Source of the DNA: Strongylocentrotus purpuratus
Taxonomy: Eukaryota > Echinodermata > Echinoidea > Camarodonta > Strongylocentrotidae
Length of the DNA stretch: 64,000 nucleotides
Direction: 5' to 3'
NCBI RefSeq assembly: GCF_000002235.5
Contig: NW_022145607.1
Coordinates: forward strand, 32,728,660-32,792,659
The notes beneath the pieces are model-generated. The model was not told where the DNA came from. It did not search any database and saw nothing but the letters and a program-made list of their open reading frames with translations. Positions 34,301 through 46,300 of the stretch are shown piece by piece (positions within the stretch are counted from its first letter, which is position 1; each line of letters begins with the position of its first letter). The position numbers and the translations under genes were made by a program.

Positions 34301-37300
34301 TTTATCTACCATGTGATTGCCATGTGTACGCCACACCGAATAGCACTAGCTCAAAAGATTTTACACACCAATATATATATATATAGTAAAGCTACATACA
34401 CTTAACTGAAAGAAAGAAACCTATAGAAAACAGACTGGATATTATTGAAAATACTATTCTAAACATGAATGTACTACATTACGTTACAATTTCACAGGAG
34501 AAATAGAACTCGAGAGGGGAAGAAAAGAAGAAGTGATGAAAATGAAAGAAGACTAATAGCATGAGAGGAAAGAAAAGAGCTGGGAAGACAAGAAAAGGGT
34601 GTAAAAAGGAAAAGGAAGAGCAAGAGAGAGAGAGAGAGAGAGATAGCCTTGAGCTTTTGATCGGCTAATGAGTAATGAAGGAAACAGATTTTGAGCGGAG
34701 TAATTATCTTTCGCCGGAGAACTTGCATAAGGAGCTAAAACTTGATGTTTTTTAAATCAAACATTATGGGGAATAGCAAAAAACGGCTGAGCATTTATTG
34801 CACTAATTGCCAGAGGAGCATTCATGTCTTCCACGAGGCCGCACTTTTGGATCAGAGAGCAATTTAATTGTCGGTGGAGCATTGTCTTTTCGGGGTACTT
34901 TTGGGAAGGAGCAACAATTATTGTCGTAGTAGCCTTTGTATTTTACGGGGCACTTTTTTAGCGGAGCAAATGTCGGCGGAGCAATTGTCGGTGTCACCGG
35001 AGCAAGTGTCGCTTCAGGCGGAACAAATGTCGGCGGAGCATTTGTCGGCAGAGCAAATGTCACCGGAGCAATTGTCGCGTTTTGCGGAGCAATTGTCGGC
35101 GGAGCAATTGTCGGCGGAGCAACTGTCGTTCGAGGAGCATTTGTCACCGGAGCAGTTGTCGCGTTTTGCGGAGCAATTGTCGGCGGAGCAAATGTCGGCG
35201 GAGCAATTGTCGGCGGAGCAATTGTCGGCGGAGCAAATGTCGGCAGAGCAATTGTCGGCGGAGCAAATGTCGTCGGAGCAAATGTCGGCGGAGCAACTGT
35301 CGGCGGAGCAACTGTCGCGGAGCAAATGTCGCGGAGCAATTGTCGCGTTTTGCGGAGTAAATGTCGGCGGAGCAATCGTCGGCGGAGCATGTGTCATGGA
35401 ACCAACAAATGACGTCCATGCTATCATTCCGGAGGTTTTTTAATTTGAAAGTGTGGTTTCTTTGATTGTTCATTACCCCCTATCCTGTGTATTTACAAAC
35501 AAAAGAATTTAGTTTTCAGAATGGGGGTCATATCCCTTTTTGAATGATGTAAAATTCCATCACATTTATATACACTAAACTCATTATAATTTGAGAAATA
35601 AAAGCATTGCAATTATGTTCATTCTTTATGGGGTGTCGTCTGCTTGGGCAGGGTTGGTTCATATTGTGACGGCATTAAAACATCGTTATTTTTCCGGCGA
35701 ATCTCTCGCATATCCCAGATGCTATAGAGGTTGTTTTATTTGTATTTTTATAAATCACCCGATATGTAGTTGAACTAAAACTTGCACCTGTTAGCTTACC
35801 AGTTTCTAGTAATACACTATTTGCCATATTTGTGATTTTCTATGAATCCGCACTTTAAGCAAATTAAGACAATGCACATCATTTTTGTGATTTCTATTTT
35901 CCTTTTGCCATTATTAACCAATAGATTATTTTGTCTGATCATGTTACAATTACATTCACGTTTTAGCAATAGATATATTGATTACTAACCAAGAAACTAT
36001 GATTACTAACCAAGAAACAATATACATATTTAGTATATATATGTGTACGAGCCTGTGTCACTTTAAATGTTACTCTTGAATACACTTCAAATGAACTATG
36101 TGATGAAGTTAATACAATTGAGAATAGAATATACCTAATTGGTAATATCGATATATATTGGTATTACCTAATTGGTAATATCGATATTGCCAATATCGAT
36201 TATGAAGTATCAATTGGTTTATCACTGGTTCTTCTACATGCATACTTTATTGCCACGTACTGGATATGAAAGAGTATGCGGCAGGTCTGCAGCAGGTCTA
36301 TATGAGATATGAATATTCATCATGAAGAGTCTGCGGCAGGTCTGCAGCAGACTCTTCATCATACTGAAAGAGTATGTGGCAGGTCTGCAGCAAGTCTGCG
36401 GCAGACCTGCTGCAGACTCTTCATCATACTGAAAGAGTATGCGGCAAGTCTGCAGCAAGTCTGCGGCAGACCTGCTGCAGACTCTTCATCATACTGAAAG
36501 AGTATGCGGCAAGTCTGCGGCAAGTCTGCGGCAAAACTAATTTGCATGTGAAAAAGATGACTGTCTTCGGCAGGTCTGCTGCAGATCTGCGGCAAGTCTG
36601 CCGCAGGAGTATGCGGCAGGCTCATTTCTTTCCTATGGGAAGTGCCCTGGCATTAATTCTTGTTACAAATTCCCTCGGAGAGGAATCAAAGCTGTCAGTC
36701 CCTAGCTAGTTGCTTAGCAGCAAGGTAAAAGCAAACAATCAAGATTTGAATACATTTTGAAAGTATCCTCTATAGGACTCTCGTTGCACCCCTTTTGTTG
36801 AAGTCTATGTTTCCACATTTAGTAGAAATGTTAACATTGAGTGCAAGTGATCTTAGTTGGGTTATTATTACCCCTATACAAATTTAAGTTCGTCGCGAAC
36901 TCGTATTATGCTCGTGGTAAGCTTAATAAGATCGTTTTTTAGGCTTTAAGCTCGTAACACGCTTCCAGGACGCTAGTAACGATCTTACAAAATCTTCACG
37001 AGCTCGTGAACGAGTTCGTCACGAGCTCGTGGCGAACTCGCGGGTAAACTGGGCAGCTCGTGGCGAGCTCGTGGGTAAAAGGGGGAGCTCGTGGCGAGCT
37101 CGTGGGTAAAAGGGGGAGTTCGTGACGAGCTCGTTGGTAAAATGGGGAGCTCGTGGCGAGCTCGGGCGAGTTCGTGGGTAAAAGGGGGAGCTCGTGGCGA
37201 GCTCGTGGGTAAAAGGGGGAGTTCGTGACGAGCTCGTTGGTAAAATGGGGAGCTCGTGGGGAGCTCGGGCGTAAACTGGGGAGCTCGGGGGTAAACTGGG

Positions 37301-40300
37301 AAGCTCGTGACGAGCTCGTTGGTAAAATGGGGAGCTCGTGGCGAGCTCGGGCGTAAACTGGGGAGCTCGGGGGTAAACTGGGGAGCTCGTGGCGAGCTCG
37401 TGGCGAGCTCGTGGGTAAAAGGGGGAGCTCGTGGCGAGCTTGTGGGTAAAAAGGGGAGTTCGTGGCGAGCTCGTGTTAAACTGGGGAGCTTGTGGCGAAC
37501 TCGGGGGTAAACTCGGGAGCTCGTGGCGAACTCAGGGTTAAACTGGTAAACCCAGCCCTCTAGGGTGGACACCAAAGTTTCATAATTTTTTATATCTATT
37601 TGATTCAAAATTGAACAATTCAATGAATTTCATATACACAATGTAGAAAGCCTTTCTTGTGAAAGATTAGAACAATTATAAATGAAGTTTTCTTAACAAA
37701 ATTGTATTTTGTATTTTTCATATACGGTAACGCATGTTATGGGTGGACACCAAAGAATTTTTAGAATTTCAAACATGTGCTGTTTTTTTAACTATAACAT
37801 TTTAAGCTTCATCTTTTTTTAATTGATTTTATCCATGGAGTTCTTCCAAGAAATAAACTGGAAATTGTCGAAGTTGTTCATATAATGTGCATTCATCATG
37901 CAGAAGCACCAAATGGAACGCGTGTTGCATGGTGGACACCATGCATAACAACTGTTACAAGATGTGAAATATGGTGATTATGAAAAAACTTTGCCACGCA
38001 ACCTAGGTTATTAATGACATGAGCATAAATAGATTCAGCACTTACTACCAGACAATAATTGAACATCAGATAGTCATACAAATTTAGAGAATACTCATTA
38101 CCAGGAACTAGGTTTTTTCATGTCACGTTTTGGTGTACGTCCTAAAAAGGGCAAAAAATGGGTTTCACCTTACATAAAAATTTAAACCCAGGGTTTTGAA
38201 ACACAATGTTATTTAAGTTATCTCCACTACATATCTGCATTAAGACATGGACAAAATTATCACCATAGAATATACTCTTTTATTTTTATACTTGGATCTG
38301 AAATATCCATGGTGAAATCTCTCCAGTATCATAAAAATACACATATGCAATTACATTGAAAGTTCAGAAAATTTATGTTGAAATTGAAACAATAGCTTTT
38401 TCATGCTGAACTAACCTGTCAAATTTCTTGTAAATTTAATTAAATTCTTTTGAAACTTTTAAACATTTATTTGCAGCATACTAGATTGGGAAGGGGGGTG
38501 CCATTTATTCTGACTGTATCATATATTTAACACCCTGAAATGTCACTATCAGGTATTACATAAGACCACACACCCAGTGCTTGATTCGAGGTCAACTCCC
38601 TGTTTCTATCTTGCTCTCTCCTTATGTACATAGGATCCCCCCTGCTTAGACACAAATCCCTATTCCTCTCTTCTCCCCTCTCTCACTTTCTTGTGTACTC
38701 TCTCTTGTGGAATTACCACTGGTAGCATTCCTGATAAGAATGAATTGATTTAGGCCCATTTGGTCAAGTCTTTTTCTATCTTGCTGTTGTGGAGAGCAGA
38801 CATGGGTTTTGAATGGTATTGCAGCTCCTTTGTTTTAGGTAAGAGAAAAACTAATTTCTCACACCTTTTAACTAAATGTTCTATTGTGTATTTATAATAA
38901 GACTAGGCCAACAGTTAGGCCTACCTCTCTTATACATTTATGAAAGAGAAGTGTAGAGTAATGATTAATGAGATAATGTATTCATTCTCTTTCTAGTGAG
39001 ATATCTTTTCATATATTGGGAATTTTGTTTATCTATCTAGCAGTATATTCACTTCAATAAAGTAACATTAGATATCTATGTGATAAGGTTATATTCATGT
39101 AAACATTTCTGTATCTTGAATGACAAACCCTACCTTTTAGGCAACATGAGAGCACAAGAATGCATTTGGTCTGAATACTGAAAACTAGTTTGCTAGCGGA
39201 TATAAAGAAGGGATTGTTCTAGAGATCCTATAGTGTACATGTATCATTACTTGGTACCCTGGGTTGGTGAATACACTGACAAAAAGGGGGGATGCTACAT
39301 AGTTATTGTATGAATACCGCTTTATTAGTTTGGATCTTTGTAATATTATGAGTGATTAGAATGATGGATAAATAATTACCAAAATGGATAATAATATTTC
39401 TTCAAAGGCAGAGTATTATACAGTGTAATTACTCACATATTTAATTTCATTATACAGTGTAATTATATAATTTGGAAATCATTTATTCATTCATATTGTT
39501 GTGTGAAGTTGTGAACCCTGCATACAGGTAACATGCATTATACAGGATTTGTATTGACTCTAATAAAGAGCTACTTGTTTTAAGTTACATTTTATGTTAA
39601 ATCTTTTCTTTCTGTTCTTTGATATATTAGTGATTTAATTGATTGATATCCCAGAAGTAATGAGCTTTTAAATTGCCCTAAGAGTATCACTGTATTCTTC
39701 ACCAGCTAGCCAACTGAATTGCCCTTGCATGGCCAGCCTGCAGATGTTATTAGGATATTGAAAGGCTGATAAGTTAGATAAATATATATACATGTATATA
39801 TTATATGCTTGCCAATAGCTCAACAGGATCATCAAGTTCACCTCTATATGTAGACACAAATTTGTTCTCAATGCCAACCTGCTGTTAAGCACGCCATTAT
39901 AAAGCGTGCAGCCATTTTTACCACGAGATTGTCAACGAACTCGCCGACGAGCTCGTCGACGAACTCGTTGACGAACTCGCCGACGAGCTCGCCAACGAGC
40001 TTATCGGCCAGTGACGAGGGTGTATATTTCAAGCACGCCAATGAGTTCGTAGCTAATTTGCATATCTGGAACGAAACGAGCTCGCTGGCGAGTTCGTCTG
40101 CTTGCTCGTCAACGAACTCGTTGGCGAGCACGCTGACGAGCTCGCGTGTAAGCGTACTGAAATTTGTATAGGGGTAGGCCTAGTTATTATGCTCAATTGC
40201 TTCTTTTTCAGGTTTGATATGAAGTAGGCTTGGTTCTACTTAAGGAAAAGGCTTAGATGTTTAAAATAAGCTCCAGCCTCTCCCTATTCCCCCCCCCCCC

Positions 40301-43300
40301 CAAAAAAAAAAATCTAATTTGATTCAGTTTCATAAGAATATGTTATATACAATTGTTTTGTCTTTATCACAAAGTAGTAATTCTGCATCAGTAAACGAGA
40401 GTCAAAGTACAAATTGCAAACTTAACCCAAAGCAAAAAAAGACGTAGTCAAGGAGTTGAGTCAACTAGCCCAAAGCTAAAACTATATGCATTGTTTTCCT
40501 TTCGATAGGGAGCCAGGCAGTTGTACAAAGATTTCAAATTCTTCTTTATCGTGAAGAAGCATCCTTTCAAGATTTTATTAAAAGTGCTGCAATGAAACCG
40601 ACACTCCCACATAACCTCTTACTCACTCCACTCCCCACCCCAAGCCTCAATAGGCGCGTCTTCATCATCTCGAGATTGCCAAATAGCCCGCTATTCCTGA
40701 TTTGGGAAATAATCCCGAAGTTACAAATCACGTTTTCATCAGTTAGAGATTTGACCTCGAAACTTGAAACTCGACCTTGAGAAATTAGCTCAGGATATTT
40801 TGCTCAGCGTTCGCGCATAGTGCGAGTCTTCGGTCTGGTGAAAACGCAACGGACAAATAGCTGGATATTTTTCCAAATAGTGGGATATTTTGCAAACTAT
40901 CCCAAGATATCTTAGGATGACAATCCCGACCATATATCCCGCTATTTGCAACTTCGGGCTGATGAAGACGCAAATTAGCTGGATAGTTCAAATAGCATGG
41001 TATTTGGCAATCTCGAGCTAGTGAAGACAGGCCTAATAACACACTGAGCTTACTTCCTTTACGTAAGGGATATCTCTGGTTCATAGTCTACAGACACAGT
41101 CTCTATGTTGAAGCCACCATGACACACTAGGCTTTACTTCCTTCATGTATTAAAGGGACATGGCACATTCGTTGTATGAAGCCTCAGACCGCCAAATTTG
41201 CCAATGCCCCTCAAGTGAAGCCTTACCAAGTTTCTAATGACTCTGACTAACAAGTAAGACTCCTGATCAATTCTGGACCCCTTCTGCTAAAAGCTAGACG
41301 GGCTGCTTTTCTAATTGCAGTGCTGTACGTACAATATTCAACATAAAGTAATCTGTCAAAGGGCAGGAAGAGCTTATGTAATGTGTCTACATAAGCCAAG
41401 GGCTGCAGTCCAGGGGCAGATCAAGCAGGCAGCGAGGGGGGGGGGGCCTAATTTGTGAGAAAATATTTAGCGGTGTCTTAGTACCAATTCCGACCCCCCC
41501 CCCCCTCCCTCCCCGCCGTAGCTGAAGAAAAATTGAATTTTTGAACTCAATTTGTGCGATTTGGTGTATACTTTTTGCAAAGCGAATTCATTTAAAATCT
41601 GTGACTTTTAATATTTCCAGCATTAATTTATGATAAGCCTTTGATTTCTAGGAGGATCTTCTGTTAGTTTACTTGATTACAAATTGATGGATTAAAAAAT
41701 AGTTTGCATAATTTCAAATGACTACTTTCTTTTTTGACCCATGGGCTATTATAATGAAAATGAATCAGAAAATATTTGAATTTTTTAGGAAATATTGAAG
41801 CAAATAGTAAGCTTCTAATAACTTCAGATGTATGTTTGAATATGATCAAAATTTGAGTCATTTCAAGTGACAAAATAAGACCATTGCCATGGAAAAGGAA
41901 TGTTAAAGCAGTTGTTACGCCCCCTCAAAAATGAAAATGAATTAACCTAATCCATAAAAGGGAACATTGTAATATAGAGTTTTGCTTGGGTATTTGGTAC
42001 TGGAGGATTAACATGGACAAAAAGAAATTGTTTAGATGATCACATTATCTCTTATTCATTCTAGTTGCAATGTTTTCTGACTGTTTTCAAGACAAGATAC
42101 TCATAGCTCTATGTAGCTTGATAACTCTCATGGTAATTTTGGGGAAAAGCAATCTTTATAAGCAACGATTTCTGAATTTTAGCGACAAGCTCGTTCGCCA
42201 TGGCTGCTCTTTAATACTTCTATGACAAACAAATTGAAATTTCAGGACTCATGATAAATTTGTTTAACAGTTGATTCTATTATTCAAATTATATAGCAGA
42301 GACAAAAAGAACTTGACATTCTCTTGACTAACGACCATGCATTATTATTTTTATTTGTTCATCGTCTCAATGACATAGGACCAATATTTGATGACACTCT
42401 GGTACTATTTTTATGTAGTGTCATAAATGATCATCAGCACTAGGTTTAATAATTTAACTCATTGCTTACTGGAACCCGGTGGTCCCTGTGTTAAGTCTAT
42501 GGGAATTAGATAATTTAGGAGTCAACAGGTTAAATAACCGAACTGAATTTGAACCCAGGCTATGCTCTCTCTCTCTCTCTATCTCTCTCTCTATTTCTCT
42601 CCCTCCCTCCCCCTCTCTCTCTCTCTCTGTTTTCTATGACCCTTGGGTATAATAATCTGCCTGGGGGCCATTAGGTAGGTGATGGACATGACCGATGGAC
42701 TATTATACAGAAAACTTCAGATTGATTATGATTAAAATTTGAGTCATTTCAAGTAACAAAATAAGACCTTTCCATGGTAGCTGCGACCATGAAAATCTCA
42801 GAATGACTGGGAAAAGGGGAACCATGCAGCCCTCTAGTTTAAACCATATTTCCAAGATAGGAAGCAACCCTGCGGATGTCATAAAGCATTAAACCCAGCC
42901 TGGTAGTCATCAGTCCCTGGCTTTGTCAAAACACTTAAATACTGGGCCTTGAGGAGGTATGATGGCTCAGTGGAAGAGTAGTGGTCTTGTCAAAGGGAGG
43001 ACCCAGGTTTGCAACCAAATACATGTGCTCATGCCCTTTGGCAATGCACTTTTTGTTCATCTTATTAATACTATTCAGTGTTGCAATGCATACTTTTATT
43101 GATAAGATCCCCCTTTCTCTCTTCCCCCCTGCTTTACCTCTCGTCTCCCACTCTCTCTTCCTAATTCCTCTTTTTTTTTCTCTCTCTCTCTCTCTGTTTC
43201 CTCTCTCTTTCTCCATCTCTCTATCTTTTCTGCTCTTTTTCTTTCTTCACTATTCTCTCAGTCTCTTATCCTCTCTTTCTCTTTTTCTCACTTGCTTTCC

Positions 43301-46300
43301 ATCTCTTCTCCTCTCTTTCTCTTTAAACTCTTTTTTCTACATATTTCCCTTCTCTCTTCCTCACTTTCATACTTTACTTAAAGTACATATTCCCTATTTC
43401 GTTCTTGTTCATATATTTTACACAGTTTTTTGCTGTTTTTTTTTGTTTTTTGAAAAGAATATGTGATAATTTTGTTATTCTATTTGGTTAGTTAATAAAT
43501 GAAAAAACAGTTTATAATTTTCTTATCATATGCATGTATTTCTTATCAGCCAAATGTCAATTATGTATCTCATTGTAATCAATTAATGTATATTTCATTT
43601 CAGTATGTTGTAAACTTTTGTCATCTGTATTGTTTAATGCTATTGTATGTGTTAAACTGTTGTATATTTAACTTGCTTTCTATTTATGTGCAATGGACCT
43701 TGTGGCAGATTAGCCCTGTGCTAAACAAGTTATCCACTAAAGTCTACTACTACTACTACAACTACTTTGCTTTTATTTTACATTCGGTACTAAATTAAGG
43801 ATATGTGATACATACGTGTATTTATAATTATGTAAGTGAAACTGTTTTAAATTGTACACTTGATCTTAACTTAAGATACAATGTATATCCACATGCATAT
43901 GATTCAATAACTACCATACTATTAATCCTCATTACAAAGTCCCTCAGAGAGGATTTAAAGCCACCAGTCTCATGATTGCTTACTCACAAGAATACACATA
44001 CTCTCTGAGCAGTCAGGTATAACAGTTATCAAACAAACATTCATGTATGTGGTGCAGTCCAGACTAGACCTTGTTTCACATTTTATGACAGAAATTGAGA
44101 AGAGTTTGTCCCTGCAAACTGGCTCATATCCTGCCTATATATTAAACAACACAGGTCAAGTCAAGATCAAGTCAAGGTAAATTCGTACTTCCATGTAAAC
44201 TTGTGAAACTCAACTACTTGCAGATTTTGTTTTGATTAATGGTGTATAGTCTGGCAGTGCTCACCTATATACTGTTATAATGTCAAAGTCTGGAGTCTCC
44301 TGTATGAGACAAACCTATAAGTTTTGGTTTATACCTTCTCCTGAAAACTCCCCTTCTCTCTTGCCAGCTCCAGAGTGCTTGGAATATAGTACTGGTGCAC
44401 AAAGTGAATTGCAGTTTAGTCTACAATCAGTTTATCAACTACCCAATTAGTCTATTCCCATATGGTCCACACCAAGACTGTCTACTATCCACATAGTATA
44501 CTAATCATTTGGTCTAATAACCATTTAGGCTAGTAGTAATTTGGTCTAATTTCCATATGATCTAATCTTCAATTAATCTACTACCCATTTGGTCTATTGT
44601 TCATTAATCTAATAACCAGTCGGTCTAATTCCCAGTTTGTCTAATGCCCGTTTTGTTCACCATCCATAAGGTCTAATAATCATTTGATGATTATTACTAT
44701 TCATGACTAAAAAGATTATTAGACCATATGGTTGATAGACAAAATGGGCCTTAGATAAAACTGGGAATTAGACAGACGAAATGAACGGCAATGGACTGTA
44801 TAGAGGCACAGTAAAGATACTTAAAAAGACCTGACATTTTTTGCCTATATACTCCTAGCTGTACCTTCTTGCCATCTCCAATGCACTAGAAATAGGAATA
44901 GGATATACACAAGAGAAATAATACAGAGAATAACAATAAAATAGTACTGGGGTGGGGGGTGTTTCACAAAGAGTCTCAGTTAAACTGTACTCGAAGTTGG
45001 ACTTCAAAATTATAGAGAGCCAATGGAATATATTCAAAAGCGAAAAATCTAATATTTTAGACTTTCTATAAATTCCACATCAAGAACATGAAATCTCCTT
45101 GATAATAGTAAATATGAATGATTTGAATCAACATCTTATGCCTTTTAAAATAACTTTTACAAAATATTTTCATAGATGCTAATGGCTTTCCATAATTGTT
45201 AAGTCCAACTTAGAGATAAGTTCAACTTAAGATCTTTGTGAAACACCCCCAAGGTAATATAGTACTGAAATTGTACTACAAAGAGTACTGAGGCACACCT
45301 ACCTGATACTTGTCTTTTCCTGAATAATTCCTAGAACTCTTACCATCTCCAAAGCGCTGGAAATAGTAGTGCGATACCATCCGCGATAAGGGGTCCCGGA
45401 TTATGTTGATATACTTTGGTTGCTTTACACCGTATCTGTAACGGAACAATGAATGTATTTAGTAGTATAGTTCCAGTGGAGGATCTCCCCCCTCCCTAAA
45501 TTGAATATATAGTCAAACCTGCTTTAGTGACCACCTGTCTACAAAGACCACATTTTTTGTTTCCCTTGAAAAATGGTTTCTCATTAAAACATGTACTAAA
45601 GGAACCTGTCTACAAAGACCACTTTTTGTGTTTCCCTTGGGTGGTCGCTACAGACAGGTTTGACTGTATATATGCAGTATGTAAAGGCTTCCTGGAAAGG
45701 AAAAGGGATTAATGGATTAAGCAGTAATTAATTGATTATTACTGGTAGTGGTAGAAAAACAATGGGGTTAACTTATTAACTCCTACCATACCTGCCAACC
45801 TGAGACAAGAGAAATTAGGAGTAAATTTTTCTGGATGGACTACGAGGTTGCGAACCACCGAAGGATTGGGGTAGTAGCCCGTAGATTGGAGGGGGGGGGT
45901 ACACATGGGGTGACTGCGGAACTAACGATCACGTTCGGGCTGCGCTGTGTACATCTTCTATGAGCGCAAGCGCGGATGTCGGCGTGATCTGGTTATCAGT
46001 GCTGTGTTATGCTTTAGTCTTATACATACATACATACATATTGGTATTTATTGAGCGCCTTTACATGAACATGCTCAAGACGCTTTACATTTCAAAATAC
46101 AAACATAATAGTTATATACTCTCCAAGTGCATTACACACACACAAAAAAAAAAAAAAAATTAAAATAAAAATCTGAGTTTTGAGGCATGCACTCGGAATT
46201 CGGTGTTGGTATGTAAAAAGCGGAGGAACTCCGCCTAAATCGGGGTGGTTGGCAGGTATGTCCTACCCATAATTTGTAACTGTTAACAGTTACCCCCCCC

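Larger units (their letters stand above)
30990..35403. mobile_element. TU-like foldback transposon with 15-bp repeat arms
   Basis: Inverted arms of GCTCCGCCGACAATT-type 15-mers run at 31,000-31,349 and 34,992-35,395. The outermost GACACATGCTCCGCCGACGA matches its inverse at the right end, and irregular variant units match in order. A 9-bp direct repeat AACAAATGA flanks it (30,981-30,989; 35,404-35,412). TU elements of sea urchins have such arms and 8-bp target duplications. The interior holds a 1.3-kb repeat and duplicated AT-rich DNA, and no transposase. Confidence 0.85.
29023..36639. mobile_element. 7.6-kb nested foldback element with CTGCGGCAG arms
   Basis: Begins CCCATAGGAAAG and ends CTTTCCTATGGG. 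It carries CTGCGGCAG-word arrays inside both ends and sits inside a SINE whose halves rejoin cleanly. It contains a CAATTGG array (30,117-30,440) and the TU-like element (30,990-35,403). No transposase frame is seen. Confidence 0.75.

Noticed and set aside
36985..37623. 212-residue frame rich in RHELP and SSPRAP
   Set aside because: Translation of the CGAGCTCG-word arm of a foldback element; open on both strands.
45303..45344. Splice donor GTAAGA at 45,343 inside UST exon 5 and an extra small exon downstream
   Set aside because: Ending the exon there would leave an intron of under 25 nt or need an exon that could not be found. Reading through to the GTAGGT donor closes the phase and matches the family.
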